64,000 nucleotides of DNA from Oligoflexia bacterium (GCA_031292385.1 JARLHE010000060.1:1-64000); one strand, 5' to 3'; positions 34,939 through 44,556 are shown, numbered from the stretch's first letter. Notes: generated by a model from the letters alone, not told the origin. Numbers and translations are program-made.

Positions 34939-36225
34939 ATGGCTCGTCTCAGCCATTTGATTTTTCTGCTGCCGATCTTTTTCTGGAATTGCCAGGCGTG
35001 GGCTTCGTATTTTCTTTTGCAGCTGGCGTCATCGCCGCTAGACCCGAATCAACCGGTCCAAATCGTGGTCTCAGGGCGCGGTAATGACCTGGGAACGGCC
35101 CCTCAAGTGGCGGCTGCCGCCAAGGCGAAGCAGCTCATGACCGCGTTTCCCGGCGATCAAGTGCTTGTCATTTCCACGAATGAAAATCACGGGGACGAGT
35201 TATTTCTGAAGCATTTGGGATATCGCTCGATACGTCCCGTGAACAAGGACTTAGGGTCCGCCGAGCTGATGAATCAGCTCAGCAAATATCACAAAATCGC
35301 GGGACTTTATTTTTATGGCCATAGCGGCATTGGCCCAGGTGTTTTTCTCGATCGGCCCGCCGGGACCGACAAAGACTTGAAGTGGGCTCCCAATGATCCT
35401 CAATCCGCGCGACTGATCGGTCATTTTACGCCGGGCGCGGTGGTGATTTTTAATGGCTGCAATGTCGGCCATGAGATGGCGCCGCAGCTTTCCGGTCTCT
35501 GGCGGGTTCCGGTTGCCGGAGCTTTGACCTCAACCCACTTTGAAGCGCTGTATCCGGATGGGAAATACTACGTCAGCAACACCATGCTGGACTGCCCGAA
35601 AGGGGTCGACAGCTGCTATCGAATGAAGCCCGATAATACGGATTATTACGGCGTCTACGGCCATTACAATCAGGGGCTACCTTTCTATAAGTTTTTTTGC
35701 GACGGCGTTTCGAGGAAACAGTGCTTGGCCGGAATGGCGAAATCAGTCATCGCCAATGTTTCAGCCCCGCTTTTGCCGTCGCATCCGAACTTGACCGACT
35801 ATGAAGCGGCGGTCAGAGAATGGCTTTGCCCTTCCGGAATTTTTGGCGATTCGACCCAGGCTGAATGCATGGCCCAGCTTGCGACGATCGATCCCGCGCG
35901 AATGAAGGCGAATTCATCCGTGCACTATTACACGCCTTTCGAAAGCCGGGGGCATACGGCGCAGTGTGATGACGATACCTGTTATCCGAAATGCGACTTG
36001 CCTGATAAATCGCTTTGCGCCGAAATGTCGCCACCGCGGCAATCCACCACCTTCGTCGACGAATATTTGGATTATATCGCGGGCTATCACATCCTTTTCG
36101 GGGATGGCGATGTCTCGATTCAAATGCCGCCGATGGCGGGTCCGGCGAATTTGATCGATTTCTCTCAGTGCAAGCCGCCGGTACAGCCGAGCGTGCCGAT
36201 CTTGGATCTGATGAAAAAATTGTAA
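34939..36225 (+). CDS. Secreted caspase-fold-like (clan CD) cysteine peptidase candidate
   Basis: From the ATG at 34939 the protein has 428 residues with a signal peptide (cleavage near AWAS, residue 23). The core has alternating strands and helices: QIVVSGRGN, DQVLVIST, then GLYFYGHSG with H128 and VVIFNGCNVG with C174. A hydrophobic strand ending in His-(Ser)-Gly, followed about 45 residues later by a strand ending in Gly-Cys, is the His/Cys dyad layout of caspase, gingipain and clostripain-type peptidases (clan CD). The C-terminal 150 residues are Cys-rich. The Asn before Gly-Cys is also seen in that clan. An in-frame TTG at 34894 is a less likely start. No family name can be given. Confidence 0.65.
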   Translation: MARLSHLIFLLPIFFWNCQAWASYFLLQLASSPLDPNQPVQIVVSGRGNDLGTAPQVAAAAKAKQLMTAFPGDQVLVISTNENHGDELFLKHLGYRSIRPVNKDLGSAELMNQLSKYHKIAGLYFYGHSGIGPGVFLDRPAGTDKDLKWAPNDPQSARLIGHFTPGAVVIFNGCNVGHEMAPQLSGLWRVPVAGALTSTHFEALYPDGKYYVSNTMLDCPKGVDSCYRMKPDNTDYYGVYGHYNQGLPFYKFFCDGVSRKQCLAGMAKSVIANVSAPLLPSHPNLTDYEAAVREWLCPSGIFGDSTQAECMAQLATIDPARMKANSSVHYYTPFESRGHTAQCDDDTCYPKCDLPDKSLCAEMSPPRQSTTFVDEYLDYIAGYHILFGDGDVSIQMPPMAGPANLIDFSQCKPPVQPSVPILDLMKKL

Positions 36226-36246
36226 CTTAAGCGTGACGGTGCGCGG

Positions 36247-37284
36247 TTATCTGATGAAGTTCAGCTTGAACTCGCTCAGGTCCGGGGATTGCCAATCGGT
36301 GACGCAAAGCGCCCCGAGCCACGGTTTTCCTTGGGCTTTTTCATCGGCCAAAACACGGGCTTCGTCCTTCATGCAGGCATCAAAGGAGCTGTAGTCCGGA
36401 GTGGAGTTATATCCCATGTCGCTGCTAACGATTCTCGGGACGTCGCTGAGGATTTCAAGCATGGAACCGCCCGCGCCGAGCTCATCGGCTGCCGGTACGC
36501 ATTCGGCCAGGGTGATCGTGGCCCCTGCGCTTTTGAAGACGTCTTGAATGGACGCCAGTTGGGCCTCGCACTGGGTGGTATCACCGAAATAATCGATCGT
36601 GGTTCGATTCAGCCCGGCTGCGTACTGCGAATAATAATAAAACTCGCCTTGGCTCTGTTTCACGATCACCGCTCCGCGCGCTTGCAAAAGAGCGGCGATC
36701 GCGCCTTCGGTCGCGGAATCAAGCTCACGGCTGAAGGGGCGATAAGGCCAGAGCGAAGCTTTCGGCATGCCGAAGCCATCCAGGATCAAGGTGTAATCGT
36801 GATCGGCATCAAAGGAATCCGCTGCGGGAGCGCAAGCCGCGTTGACCGCCGCGAGTCCGGTGTTGGCCGTGAATTTACGGCTCTGGAAAGCGATATCAGC
36901 CAAGCAATCGGTGTAGCTGGAGTAGGCGCCCCGTTGCGAGGTGTCCATTCCGGACAAGATTGACGTGTCCTCGAATTTAGCCTGGTAGGGAGCGATTTGA
37001 CCCAAGGCTTTGTAGCTGATTGCCAGGACATAAATCGTGAAGTGCTGTCCGTTCGAAGTGAGGTCGACGTTTCCGCTGCATCGGCTTTCGGTGACCTGCA
37101 GTCCGGTGGCGGACGCGAAACGCTCCGCGAGAAGCCCGGCTTCCTCGGCGCAGGTTCGATTCGATTGTGGCATGTTCGCGAGATAGCTGTACGTGCTCAG
37201 CGTCGGGCTCGCGTAAGCGGAGGCGCTCAAGAATCCGAAGGTCAACGCAACAAGGCTAAAGTAATTCAACATACCGAATTTCAT
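36247..37284 (-). CDS. Secreted protein with internal repeats, unknown function
   Basis: A 345-residue exported protein from the ATG at 37284 (signal peptide MKFGMLNYFSLVALTFGF, cleavage near AYAS). Three units of roughly 100 residues each open with a Cys-containing helix (RTCAEEAGLLAERF, YTDCLADIAFQSRKF, TTQCEAQLASIQDVF) and continue with a short segment ending in Cys. A fourth partial helix is FDACMKDEARVL. The Cys spacing suggests one disulfide per unit. No known family. It is convergent with the clan-CD-like gene (21 bases apart) and divergent from the barrel gene. Confidence 0.78.
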   Translation of the reverse strand: MKFGMLNYFSLVALTFGFLSASAYASPTLSTYSYLANMPQSNRTCAEEAGLLAERFASATGLQVTESRCSGNVDLTSNGQHFTIYVLAISYKALGQIAPYQAKFEDTSILSGMDTSQRGAYSSYTDCLADIAFQSRKFTANTGLAAVNAACAPAADSFDADHDYTLILDGFGMPKASLWPYRPFSRELDSATEGAIAALLQARGAVIVKQSQGEFYYYSQYAAGLNRTTIDYFGDTTQCEAQLASIQDVFKSAGATITLAECVPAADELGAGGSMLEILSDVPRIVSSDMGYNSTPDYSSFDACMKDEARVLADEKAQGKPWLGALCVTDWQSPDLSEFKLNFIR

Positions 37285-37343
37285 AGCCCAGGGGGGGCTC
37301 CTTGACAAGCTCACTGGAATTAAGAGGAATCTTGGTTTTACGC

Positions 37344-37371
37344 TTTGTAGGATCGTGGTAGCGTGTGTCAA
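37344..37371 (-). promoter_or_regulatory. Candidate sigma-70 promoter of the repeat protein
   Basis: On the minus strand TTGACA (37366-37371) and TACAAA (37344-37349) are 16 bases apart and about 60 bases upstream of the 37284 start. Confidence 0.5.
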
Positions 37372-37377
37372 TTATCT

Positions 37378-38742
37378 ATGATCCGACATCTGCTGCTTGG
37401 GAGGCTGATCGCCTCCGTGCCTTTATTAGTGCTTTCATCTCCGCTCTTTGCCGCCGATGTCGACTTCACTCCGCACGCGGATTTGCGGCTGAGCGAAATT
37501 TATTATCCTGACAATGTGAGTCCGGTCGTCAATCAGACCTTTGAGATGGCCAATTTGCAGCTTCCCACCGAGCTTCGCTGGGGGAGCGCCTTTTCCTTTC
37601 GGCTGCGTCCGGAGCTGCAGGCGGATCCGTGGAATAATTCCATCACCGAGCGTTACTGGGCCGAGCTTCCGGAAGGTTACCTGCAGATCAAACCTTTGAG
37701 TCAGGGGAGCTCGACGCTGAGCGTGCAGGCCGGGTTTAATACCTTTTCCTGGGGCGTGACCGACGGTTTCAATCCGCTCGATGTCGTGAGCGCGCGCCGA
37801 TTCGAGGATCCCGTTTCTCCGGAAAAATTGGGGGCCCCGTCAATCGCGCTGCACGCGGAGCTGCCCGGGGGGACGCTTTCTTTCGATGGAATTTATATTC
37901 CGAGGCAGCGGCGGGCCATTTTGCCGGGCAATAAGAGCCGGTGGTTGCCGCGGGAGCAGTTTCAAAGCCAGTCCGAAACGGTAAACAACGTCACCAATAC
38001 GTTTTTGCTGCCGAATACGACGGATTATTACTATCAGGACTCGAATATCCTGGATCAGGCGCTTCAAAATAACTTCGGCTTCAAAGGTGAGGCGCATCTT
38101 CCGTCCGTGGATCTTTCGATGGTCTTCTTCGAAGGCGAAGCATCGTTGCCCGTCACGGATATCTCGGCCTCCGGCAACGTGATCGCTTTGACTCCGACCA
38201 GCAGCATCAGCCTGGCCAATCCGGATATCGGGATCACGCCCGTGTACTACCGGCAGATCGTGACGGGCGGAAGCGTCGTTTACACGCTGGGCGAATTTAT
38301 TTTTCGAGCCGAGGCCGCGTTTACGCGACTGATCTCGAAAGAACTGAATCTCGGGCTGCCGGGCTTATCCAATGAGTATGTCGGCGAGGTGGAGCATGCT
38401 TTCGCGGTTGGCGCGGGCACTTTGACCGCCTTTGCCGAGGGCACTTATGCCCAGCATCAGGAAGTCATCGATCCCTCGTTCGTGTCGCTTGCCCGCATTT
38501 TCGATCGGGCGGTCGCTCTCGGAGCGCGTTATGCGCCGAACGAGACATTCCTGGCGAGCGCTTTATTGCTGGAGGATACCGAATTTCACGGAAACCTGGT
38601 TCATCTCGATCTGTCGGATTCGCTCAGCGACAGCATCCGGGTCAGCGGCACCGGAGAGATCATCACCGGCAAGGACGGAACTCCGACTGGCAATTACCGC
38701 TACAACAGCCGCGCCTTGGTCAGTTTGAAGTATTCAATGTAA
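37378..38742 (+). CDS. Outer-membrane beta-barrel protein (DUF1302-like)
   Basis: A 454-residue protein from the ATG at 37378, with a signal peptide (cleavage SPLFA|AD). The mature part alternates hydrophobic strands and polar loops throughout (FSFRLRPELQAD, EGYLQIKPL, TLSVQAGFNTFSWGVTDGFNPLD) and ends in the barrel-type C terminus ALVSLKYSM with a near-terminal aromatic. The SWGxxDxFNPLD segment is typical of DUF1302-like barrels, which are often encoded next to MMPL transporters and LolA-like proteins. That is what lies downstream here on the other strand. It probably carries lipids or hydrophobic compounds through the outer membrane. Its end overlaps the next gene by 23 bases. Confidence 0.8.
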   Translation: MIRHLLLGRLIASVPLLVLSSPLFAADVDFTPHADLRLSEIYYPDNVSPVVNQTFEMANLQLPTELRWGSAFSFRLRPELQADPWNNSITERYWAELPEGYLQIKPLSQGSSTLSVQAGFNTFSWGVTDGFNPLDVVSARRFEDPVSPEKLGAPSIALHAELPGGTLSFDGIYIPRQRRAILPGNKSRWLPREQFQSQSETVNNVTNTFLLPNTTDYYYQDSNILDQALQNNFGFKGEAHLPSVDLSMVFFEGEASLPVTDISASGNVIALTPTSSISLANPDIGITPVYYRQIVTGGSVVYTLGEFIFRAEAAFTRLISKELNLGLPGLSNEYVGEVEHAFAVGAGTLTAFAEGTYAQHQEVIDPSFVSLARIFDRAVALGARYAPNETFLASALLLEDTEFHGNLVHLDLSDSLSDSIRVSGTGEIITGKDGTPTGNYRYNSRALVSLKYSM

Positions 38743-40414
38743 GCTGGATGTCCAGATCGACGATGCCGTCTTGATCGAGATGTCCATTTTGCGGGGCGAG
38801 CGTGAGATCGTTTCCGACTTTCAAGCTGGGCACGTTCAGCTGCAGGCCGGTTTTCTGGAAGTAGTCGTTAGCGGACGACTCGATCGGGTCCATCCAGATT
38901 CTTTGATCGGGATGATACTGGTGCACGTAATCCGGATACCATTCGTATCCGATATGCATGTGAGATCCGCGTGCGATACGGACCACCGCGAGGCCGTTGA
39001 CGAGCGAAAGGTCCATTTGACCCGAAAAATTAGTGCGCAGCTGCACGTACGGGGTATGCGTCGCATCGACCGGCGCATCCACTTCGAGCTCCAGCGGAAG
39101 GTGGGCGTCGAGACCGATCAGGTTAGGGCCGAGGGATCGGGCGTTGCTGAAGGTCGGCAAATCGAAGCTGGTGACCCGGAACGCGAAAAGGGAATGCGCA
39201 TCGAAGCTCAGGAGATCGGGCCAAACAATGAGATCCTTGATCCAGCTGCTGACCAGGGACGAAAACGCCGGCACTTTCGTGCTGTCGAAATTCGCGACAA
39301 GCGCGCCGTCATAATAGCCGCAGGTGATGAGGGCTTGGACCGTTTCGATCGGGAGTCTTAAGCGATTGGCGGAGCAATTCATATCCGAACCCTGCGCCGG
39401 CATCGGGATGGATGAAGAGATCACTTGAGCGCAGCCCAGCGCGCGCGAAACCTTTTTGAACAAAAACCGAGCTTCTCCCTGCACCGTTACCGGCCCCGGA
39501 AAGTCGCTAGGCGCCGGTGAGGAAAAGTGATTCGCGGTGAGGGCGACCGAGACGGTGGGCGAAACATCCATTTCAAAGTGGATCGGGCCGGAGACCAGCT
39601 TGGCGAGCTCCACTTGGATTTGTTGCCGGATCACCGCCACATAAGGATCGATCTCGCTCAGCCGTTGACTTGCCGCTTGGGATACCAGATCGCCGAAACC
39701 CGACGGGCCCTGGCAATTGATGGCGGTTACCTTCCATGCGCCGGGCTTCCAATCCGGCTTGAACGAGGTCAGCGTGAGCTCGGGCTTTCCGGTGCCGGCG
39801 TTGAGGCCGAGCTGAATGGTCCCGCTTGCGCTGCTCGCTCCCGCGGGCAACGTGAGATGCACGCCGCCGCAGCTCCCGTTGAGATGATCGACGATGGTGA
39901 CGCCGTTCTGGCTCACCTGAAAGGTTTCGTTGGCGACGACGCTATCGATCGTGAGGTCGGCGGAAATGGATCGAGTCGTGAATTCCCATTGCTGGGTACG
40001 GTTGTTCAGGACTGGCGCACTGAACGCGTATTTCACATCCAGGTGTATCCCGGAAATGCTCACCGCGAACGGATCGGTGATCGCGAAATCCGGCAGGTCC
40101 TGTTTGATCTCGCCTTGGAGGGATTTCATGACCGCGCCATGCAGAAGAATCGCGTTGAGCGCGCTTTGCTCCAAAGTGAGCTGAAAAGGCGATGAGACCA
40201 CGCTGCCGAGAGCCGATTCCGTTTTTTGCTCCGGATCGTCCGAAGACGCGGGAGTCGATCCTTGGGCTGCCGTTTGACCAGAGCTGCCGAATTCTTCGGC
40301 CGTTGGCGTCGAAGAAGCGGTGTTGGAAGAGGAATTCAGGTTTTTCGAGCAACCGCCGAAGGCCGTGATGCCGATCAGGAGGCCTATGGCAGCGAAAAAT
40401 ACTTTATTGCTCAT
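38720..40414 (-). CDS. Large lipoprotein, possible lipid-binding protein
   Basis: A 564-residue lipoprotein with lipobox FGGC (Cys at 22), followed by a Ser/Thr/Ala-rich linker to about 70. Two long beta-rich halves each begin with amphipathic helices (LTLEQSALNAILLHGAVMKSL; SEIDPYVAVIRQQIQVELAKLV), then long strands and Pro-rich turns. This helix-plus-strand pattern suggests TULIP-like lipid-binding folds, which is inference only. It is placed 17 bases after the MMPL-LolA fusion gene on the same strand and is very probably cotranscribed, and it is convergent with the DUF1302-like barrel. Together they suggest a route for lipid between the inner and outer membrane. Confidence 0.75.
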   Translation of the reverse strand: MSNKVFFAAIGLLIGITAFGGCSKNLNSSSNTASSTPTAEEFGSSGQTAAQGSTPASSDDPEQKTESALGSVVSSPFQLTLEQSALNAILLHGAVMKSLQGEIKQDLPDFAITDPFAVSISGIHLDVKYAFSAPVLNNRTQQWEFTTRSISADLTIDSVVANETFQVSQNGVTIVDHLNGSCGGVHLTLPAGASSASGTIQLGLNAGTGKPELTLTSFKPDWKPGAWKVTAINCQGPSGFGDLVSQAASQRLSEIDPYVAVIRQQIQVELAKLVSGPIHFEMDVSPTVSVALTANHFSSPAPSDFPGPVTVQGEARFLFKKVSRALGCAQVISSSIPMPAQGSDMNCSANRLRLPIETVQALITCGYYDGALVANFDSTKVPAFSSLVSSWIKDLIVWPDLLSFDAHSLFAFRVTSFDLPTFSNARSLGPNLIGLDAHLPLELEVDAPVDATHTPYVQLRTNFSGQMDLSLVNGLAVVRIARGSHMHIGYEWYPDYVHQYHPDQRIWMDPIESSANDYFQKTGLQLNVPSLKVGNDLTLAPQNGHLDQDGIVDLDIQLTLNTSN

Positions 40415-40431
40415 AAAACCCTCTCAAATAA

Positions 40432-43400
40432 TTACGGACTCGAAAGCGCGGATGGCGAAAAATTCCTGGAAGAGAGTCCCCGGTTCAATTTCAAATCGAC
40501 CAAGTCGAGCTGGGTCGCCCGGTGGTTCTGCGCATTTGTAACCAATACTTGTTGAGCGCGCCAGACTCCGTTTGTAAATTTTTTGTAATGGGTCATTTCG
40601 GTCGTCTTCAAAAGAGCTCCGGCGCGATCGTAATCTTCGATTTTCGAAACCAATTTCGTATCGAGATCGACCCAGGTGATGATCCGGCTGTACGCGGAGT
40701 CCGGATTATTGAGCTTGCTTTCGATTACGGCGTTTTTGCCTTTTCCGTCCGGCGCGGTTTCCGTGCGGAGGATTTGGCTGGTGATCTGATCCGGGTTGGA
40801 GTTCCCCATGTCCTCGTAGCTCAATTCGGAGTCGAGGAAGTTGGAGCTTTTCTTGCCGCTCAGGATGCGACGGGTTTGTTTCGAGGAAGGCAGATAGAGC
40901 CATTGGTCGGTCTGGCCGCCGTGGCTGACGCTCAAAAGCCCCATTCCACGAAGATCGGCGGGGCTTTGCAGGCGAACCAGCACGGATTGCCCGTCCCTTT
41001 CTTCCAGGCGGGAGATCTCGAGGTCGCGTTCCTTTTTCGAGCCGTTGGCCTCGATAATGGTCATCTTGATTCGTGCCTGCTCATCGCTGGTGTGCAGGTT
41101 TTTGGCGACATCCTGCAGGATGGCGTCCGCTGGCGCCGAGCCCGGAGTGTTCACGCCGGCGAGGCTGCTCGAAGCGGATCCGAGGGTTGCGAGTACGATG
41201 ATGAGGACGATCAGGCTTTTATACACGAGTGACTCCTTTGTGGGAGCCCGGGCCGGGATCCGAAGCGGGATGCGTGCCACGAGCAGGTTCGGGAATAACC
41301 CAAGCAGGGCCGGAAGAAAAATCAAATCGCCGAAAAGCCCGACTCCGATCGACCACAGCATATAAGCGCCGAACGTACGATTCAGCGCGAAATAGGACGA
41401 GAGGAATACCGCGAAGCCGCCGAAAAGCGCGAGCGACGAGAACAGGCACGGGTTGCCTTCCTGGTACCAGGCTTTGCGGATGCAGCTCATCGGGCTCGAT
41501 GTTTTTTGGCGCAGCGAATTCAGCCGACTCATCAAATAGACGGTATTGTTATAAGCTACGCCGAGCGCGATCGAAAACACCACCGCGATCGTCGGCTTGA
41601 TCGGCGTTTTCAGCAGGGCCATCGTCGTGATGAGCGCCAGCGGGGCCAGGAGGTTCGGAACCGCGGCGATCAGCGCAAGGCGGATCGAGCGGAAGACCAC
41701 CACCATGAGGAGCGAAATCCAAATCAGCGACTGCCAAAGGCCGGTGATGAGCTGCTGGGAGAGCTCAGCGTTCAGGATATGCACATTGGAGGCAAGGCCG
41801 CCCGAGAGAACGTCGGCTCCCGGAAACGCCGTTTTCGCGTCGTCTTCGATCGAACGCACGGCGGCATTCATTTGATCGGCCGGAACATCCCTCAGTCTCA
41901 GTTCCAGTCGGGTGCTGTTTCCGTCTGCGCTCAGGAATTGCAAAAGCGGGTTCGATTCGGAGAACGAGAGCAGGAAAAAGGTCTCGGCCAGGGATTTGCG
42001 GGTGGCGTCTTTCAATGACGGTTTCCCGGCGGAGGCGAAATCAGGAATGCCGATTGCGCTGCCGACGATGGGGTTGGTTCGCCATTTCAGCAGAAGCTCG
42101 TGCAGTTTTTCGACACGGGCGGGATCGTTCCAGGGGCTCGGCTCGCCATGTTCGCGCACCATTAGGCTCAGCGGAATCATGCCGCCGAGTTCCTGATCGA
42201 TCAGGCTGGTCGAGGCTTTCAGTGAACCGACGGATGGAACGTCGTCGAAAAGCCGCACGGACCAATTCAAACGGACGCCGTGCAGCCCGATCGCGATTAC
42301 CGTGATCACGACCGCGGCGAAAAAGGCTTGGCGAAAGCGAATCACGCCGAGCGCCCATTTCGCGCTCGCGGAGGTCCATTTTCTCGCTCTGGGGATTGGC
42401 ATCAGATACATCAGGGGAGGCAACGCCAGGCTGACGGAGAGCCATCCGAACATGATGCCGCCCCCGACGCTCCAGGCGAATTGCTTGATCAGCGGAACTT
42501 GGCTCGTGGCCAAGGTCGCGAATCCGATGGTGGTCGTCAGCGCGGTCAGGAAGTTCGGGAGAAAAAGGCCTCCGTAGATTTCGCGCAGAATTTGGATACG
42601 ATCGGGCTCGACTCCTTTTGCTTTCTCGGCTTCCCAGCGGTTGCCGAAGTTCAGCAGGGTGTGGGAGCCGATCGCGAGCGCCATGATGCTCGCAAGCACC
42701 GGTACCGTGGTTGACAGGACGGAAAACGGCAAGCCCGCCAGCGCCATCCAGGAGAGTGCCCCCAGGTTCGAGAGCGCGCCGAGGAAAAGGCAGGAGAGCA
42801 CGGTCGAGAATCCGCGGAAATAGGCAAGCAGGGTAATGATCGCGGCAAGAAGTCCCAAGACCAGAAAGCGCAGCAACTCTTTGCGGATGAGCACGGTCAT
42901 GTCGGACTGGAGAGTCAGGACTCCTCCGACCAAGGGTTTCACTTCGCCTGAATCCGGAAAGCGTCGCGCTAATTTCAGGCGCAACGAATCGATCATCTTG
43001 AGCATGCCGTCGGCGGACAGGCTTTCCGGGGTGCCGACGATCATGACGGTCCGCTGGTCCGCGGAAATCAAGCCGGGTTGAAGCAAGGAATCGCTCGCGA
43101 CCCGGGGCCGCCATTGATCGGGCGGGGTGAGGGCGAGCAAATTGCCGACCTCGATGCCTTTAGGAGAGGAAACCGCCGTTTCGATGTTGCCGAGACTGAT
43201 CGCGGTACGGACTCCTTCGGTGGCGCTGGTCTCGGCGGTCGCGGCCTTGAGCTGCTGGATGCGCTCGGAGGTCAGCCATGTGCCGGGCGCGTTCGGTTTC
43301 AGTTGCAGCGTGATGAGCGTCGGCTCTTCCGTGGAAAGGCTGAACTCGTGTTTGATCTCATCGTCGTTTTTAAAGATCGGATGATTGAGCGGAAGGAATT

Positions 43401-43554
43401 GGCGCATGGAATAGCGCGTGCTGAGGTTACGCAGGCTGTAACCCTGGGCGGCGCCTATCGCGATGGAGAGAGCGAGTAGGCCAAAGGATGCCAGTTTTGC
43501 TGTTTTTGGTTTAATTTTTATTCCCCGAAGCCGCATGACGCGTATAGACATCAT
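40432..43554 (-). CDS. MMPL/RND-type transporter fused to LolA-like domain
   Basis: From the ATG at 43554 the protein has 1040 residues (an ATG at 43536 is also possible, and a TTG frame extends to 43581). The first roughly 780 residues are an MMPL-type exporter: TM1 near 25-42, a large loop, TM bundle (SLASIMALAIGSHTLLNF-like region), a second loop and a second bundle (LALGVAYNNTVYLMSRL). The remaining roughly 240 residues are a separate periplasmic domain with the pattern of outer-membrane lipoprotein-sorting (LolA-like) proteins: SADLRGMGLLSV-type strand, DQWLYLPSSKQTRRI, EDMGN, NPDSAYSRIITWVD and VWRAQQVLVTN. Those two parts are normally separate neighbouring genes. Here they are one polypeptide. 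Confidence 0.85.
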   Translation of the reverse strand: MMSIRVMRLRGIKIKPKTAKLASFGLLALSIAIGAAQGYSLRNLSTRYSMRQFLPLNHPIFKNDDEIKHEFSLSTEEPTLITLQLKPNAPGTWLTSERIQQLKAATAETSATEGVRTAISLGNIETAVSSPKGIEVGNLLALTPPDQWRPRVASDSLLQPGLISADQRTVMIVGTPESLSADGMLKMIDSLRLKLARRFPDSGEVKPLVGGVLTLQSDMTVLIRKELLRFLVLGLLAAIITLLAYFRGFSTVLSCLFLGALSNLGALSWMALAGLPFSVLSTTVPVLASIMALAIGSHTLLNFGNRWEAEKAKGVEPDRIQILREIYGGLFLPNFLTALTTTIGFATLATSQVPLIKQFAWSVGGGIMFGWLSVSLALPPLMYLMPIPRARKWTSASAKWALGVIRFRQAFFAAVVITVIAIGLHGVRLNWSVRLFDDVPSVGSLKASTSLIDQELGGMIPLSLMVREHGEPSPWNDPARVEKLHELLLKWRTNPIVGSAIGIPDFASAGKPSLKDATRKSLAETFFLLSFSESNPLLQFLSADGNSTRLELRLRDVPADQMNAAVRSIEDDAKTAFPGADVLSGGLASNVHILNAELSQQLITGLWQSLIWISLLMVVVFRSIRLALIAAVPNLLAPLALITTMALLKTPIKPTIAVVFSIALGVAYNNTVYLMSRLNSLRQKTSSPMSCIRKAWYQEGNPCLFSSLALFGGFAVFLSSYFALNRTFGAYMLWSIGVGLFGDLIFLPALLGLFPNLLVARIPLRIPARAPTKESLVYKSLIVLIIVLATLGSASSSLAGVNTPGSAPADAILQDVAKNLHTSDEQARIKMTIIEANGSKKERDLEISRLEERDGQSVLVRLQSPADLRGMGLLSVSHGGQTDQWLYLPSSKQTRRILSGKKSSNFLDSELSYEDMGNSNPDQITSQILRTETAPDGKGKNAVIESKLNNPDSAYSRIITWVDLDTKLVSKIEDYDRAGALLKTTEMTHYKKFTNGVWRAQQVLVTNAQNHRATQLDLVDLKLNRGLSSRNFSPSALSSP

Positions 43555-43633
43555 TGATTTGAGGAAAAAAGGGAAGCTCAAAAGCTGACAGAATCCCCGA
43601 ATTTAGAAAAAGCTTCGCGATTCCAAGGGGATC

Positions 43634-44515
43634 TCATTGGATCTTGCCAAGGACCGTATTGACCTGCTGCTCAAATAACTGAATGCTGTCGTCCGTGATG
43701 TAATGGCAATTCGGGGCGGTCAGCGCGGTTACCAGGTCCGCGTCGATTTGGGATGGAGTGGCGACATGGGTCGCGACCTGTGTGATCTTGCTTCCAAGAG
43801 CGCTGGTGCTGCCGGTCATGGTGGCGGTTGCCGCGGCGGCAACACCGGCCTTTCTCCAGGCATGCTTGAAAAAGCCCCAAGGAGTGTCGACGCCCTCTAG
43901 CTTGAAGCGGATGCTGGTCAGTTGCTTGAGCAAGGGCTTCGCGATCGCCCTGGCTAAGGGCGGGTCCATCGCCGAAACCTCGAGGGGAACCGCCGGGGTG
44001 TCATCACCCAAGGTGACGGCTTCGGCGATGGTCACAACCGCGAAAACGCCGACCGCGGTCAAAACGCTGCTGAAGTCCGCGGTGTAGCCGCTCCATTTTT
44101 CGGATTCGATCTCGGTACCGGTGACGCTCTTGATCTCTTGCAGTGTGTAGCCATTCGGGTTGCCGATCGGCCGGTAGCAGTCACGCGAGACCGGGTGGGC
44201 GCCCTTGGCCGCCAATCGGGGGTCCACGCCATTTCTACAGTATGAAAATATATATTTATTTCCGACCAGGGAGGCATGGATGTAGTGGTTGTCGCCGTCA
44301 TCGCTCGCGGAATCGGGGTAGATATCGATTCCGTCCGGTTGCATGGTGATCGGGAAGGTCGGAAGAACGATCGGTATGACGATCGGGTGATATCCGTTGA
44401 TGAATTGAAATCTCGACGTCGGGGCCGACGCCATGGCTTGGGTGGTGACCATCATTTCCAGGCCCAGGCCCAGCGCGCAGACTGCAATTCCGTTCCACAA
44501 TTTTGAATGTCTCAT
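43634..44515 (-). CDS. Secreted protein of unknown function
   Basis: A 293-residue protein from the ATG at 44515, preceded by GAGAGCGG. The signal peptide is MRHSKLWNGIAVCALGLGL (cleavage near AMASA). The N-terminal mature part has a Pro/Ile-rich stretch (HPIVIPIVLPTFPI) and two Cys-bearing segments (FSYCRNG, RDCYRP). Two hydrophobic stretches (SVLTAVGVFAVVTIAEAV near 160, AGVAAAATATMTG near 240) may insert in a membrane. No domain is recognised. A sigma-54-type promoter lies 26 bases upstream, unlike most genes in the window. It is divergent from another sigma-54-type gene. Confidence 0.75.
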   Translation of the reverse strand: MRHSKLWNGIAVCALGLGLEMMVTTQAMASAPTSRFQFINGYHPIVIPIVLPTFPITMQPDGIDIYPDSASDDGDNHYIHASLVGNKYIFSYCRNGVDPRLAAKGAHPVSRDCYRPIGNPNGYTLQEIKSVTGTEIESEKWSGYTADFSSVLTAVGVFAVVTIAEAVTLGDDTPAVPLEVSAMDPPLARAIAKPLLKQLTSIRFKLEGVDTPWGFFKHAWRKAGVAAAATATMTGSTSALGSKITQVATHVATPSQIDADLVTALTAPNCHYITDDSIQLFEQQVNTVLGKIQ

Positions 44516-44540
44516 ATTCCGCTCTCTCAAGGTTGTTTGT

Positions 44541-44556
44541 AGCAACTTGTCTGCCA
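44541..44556 (-). promoter_or_regulatory. Candidate sigma-54 (-24/-12) promoter
   Basis: On the minus strand TGGCAG (44551-44556) and TTGCT (44541-44545) are five bases apart, giving GG and GC with ten bases between, as required for RpoN. It is 26 bases from the start codon at 44515. Only the last base of TGGCAC differs from consensus. Confidence 0.65.
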
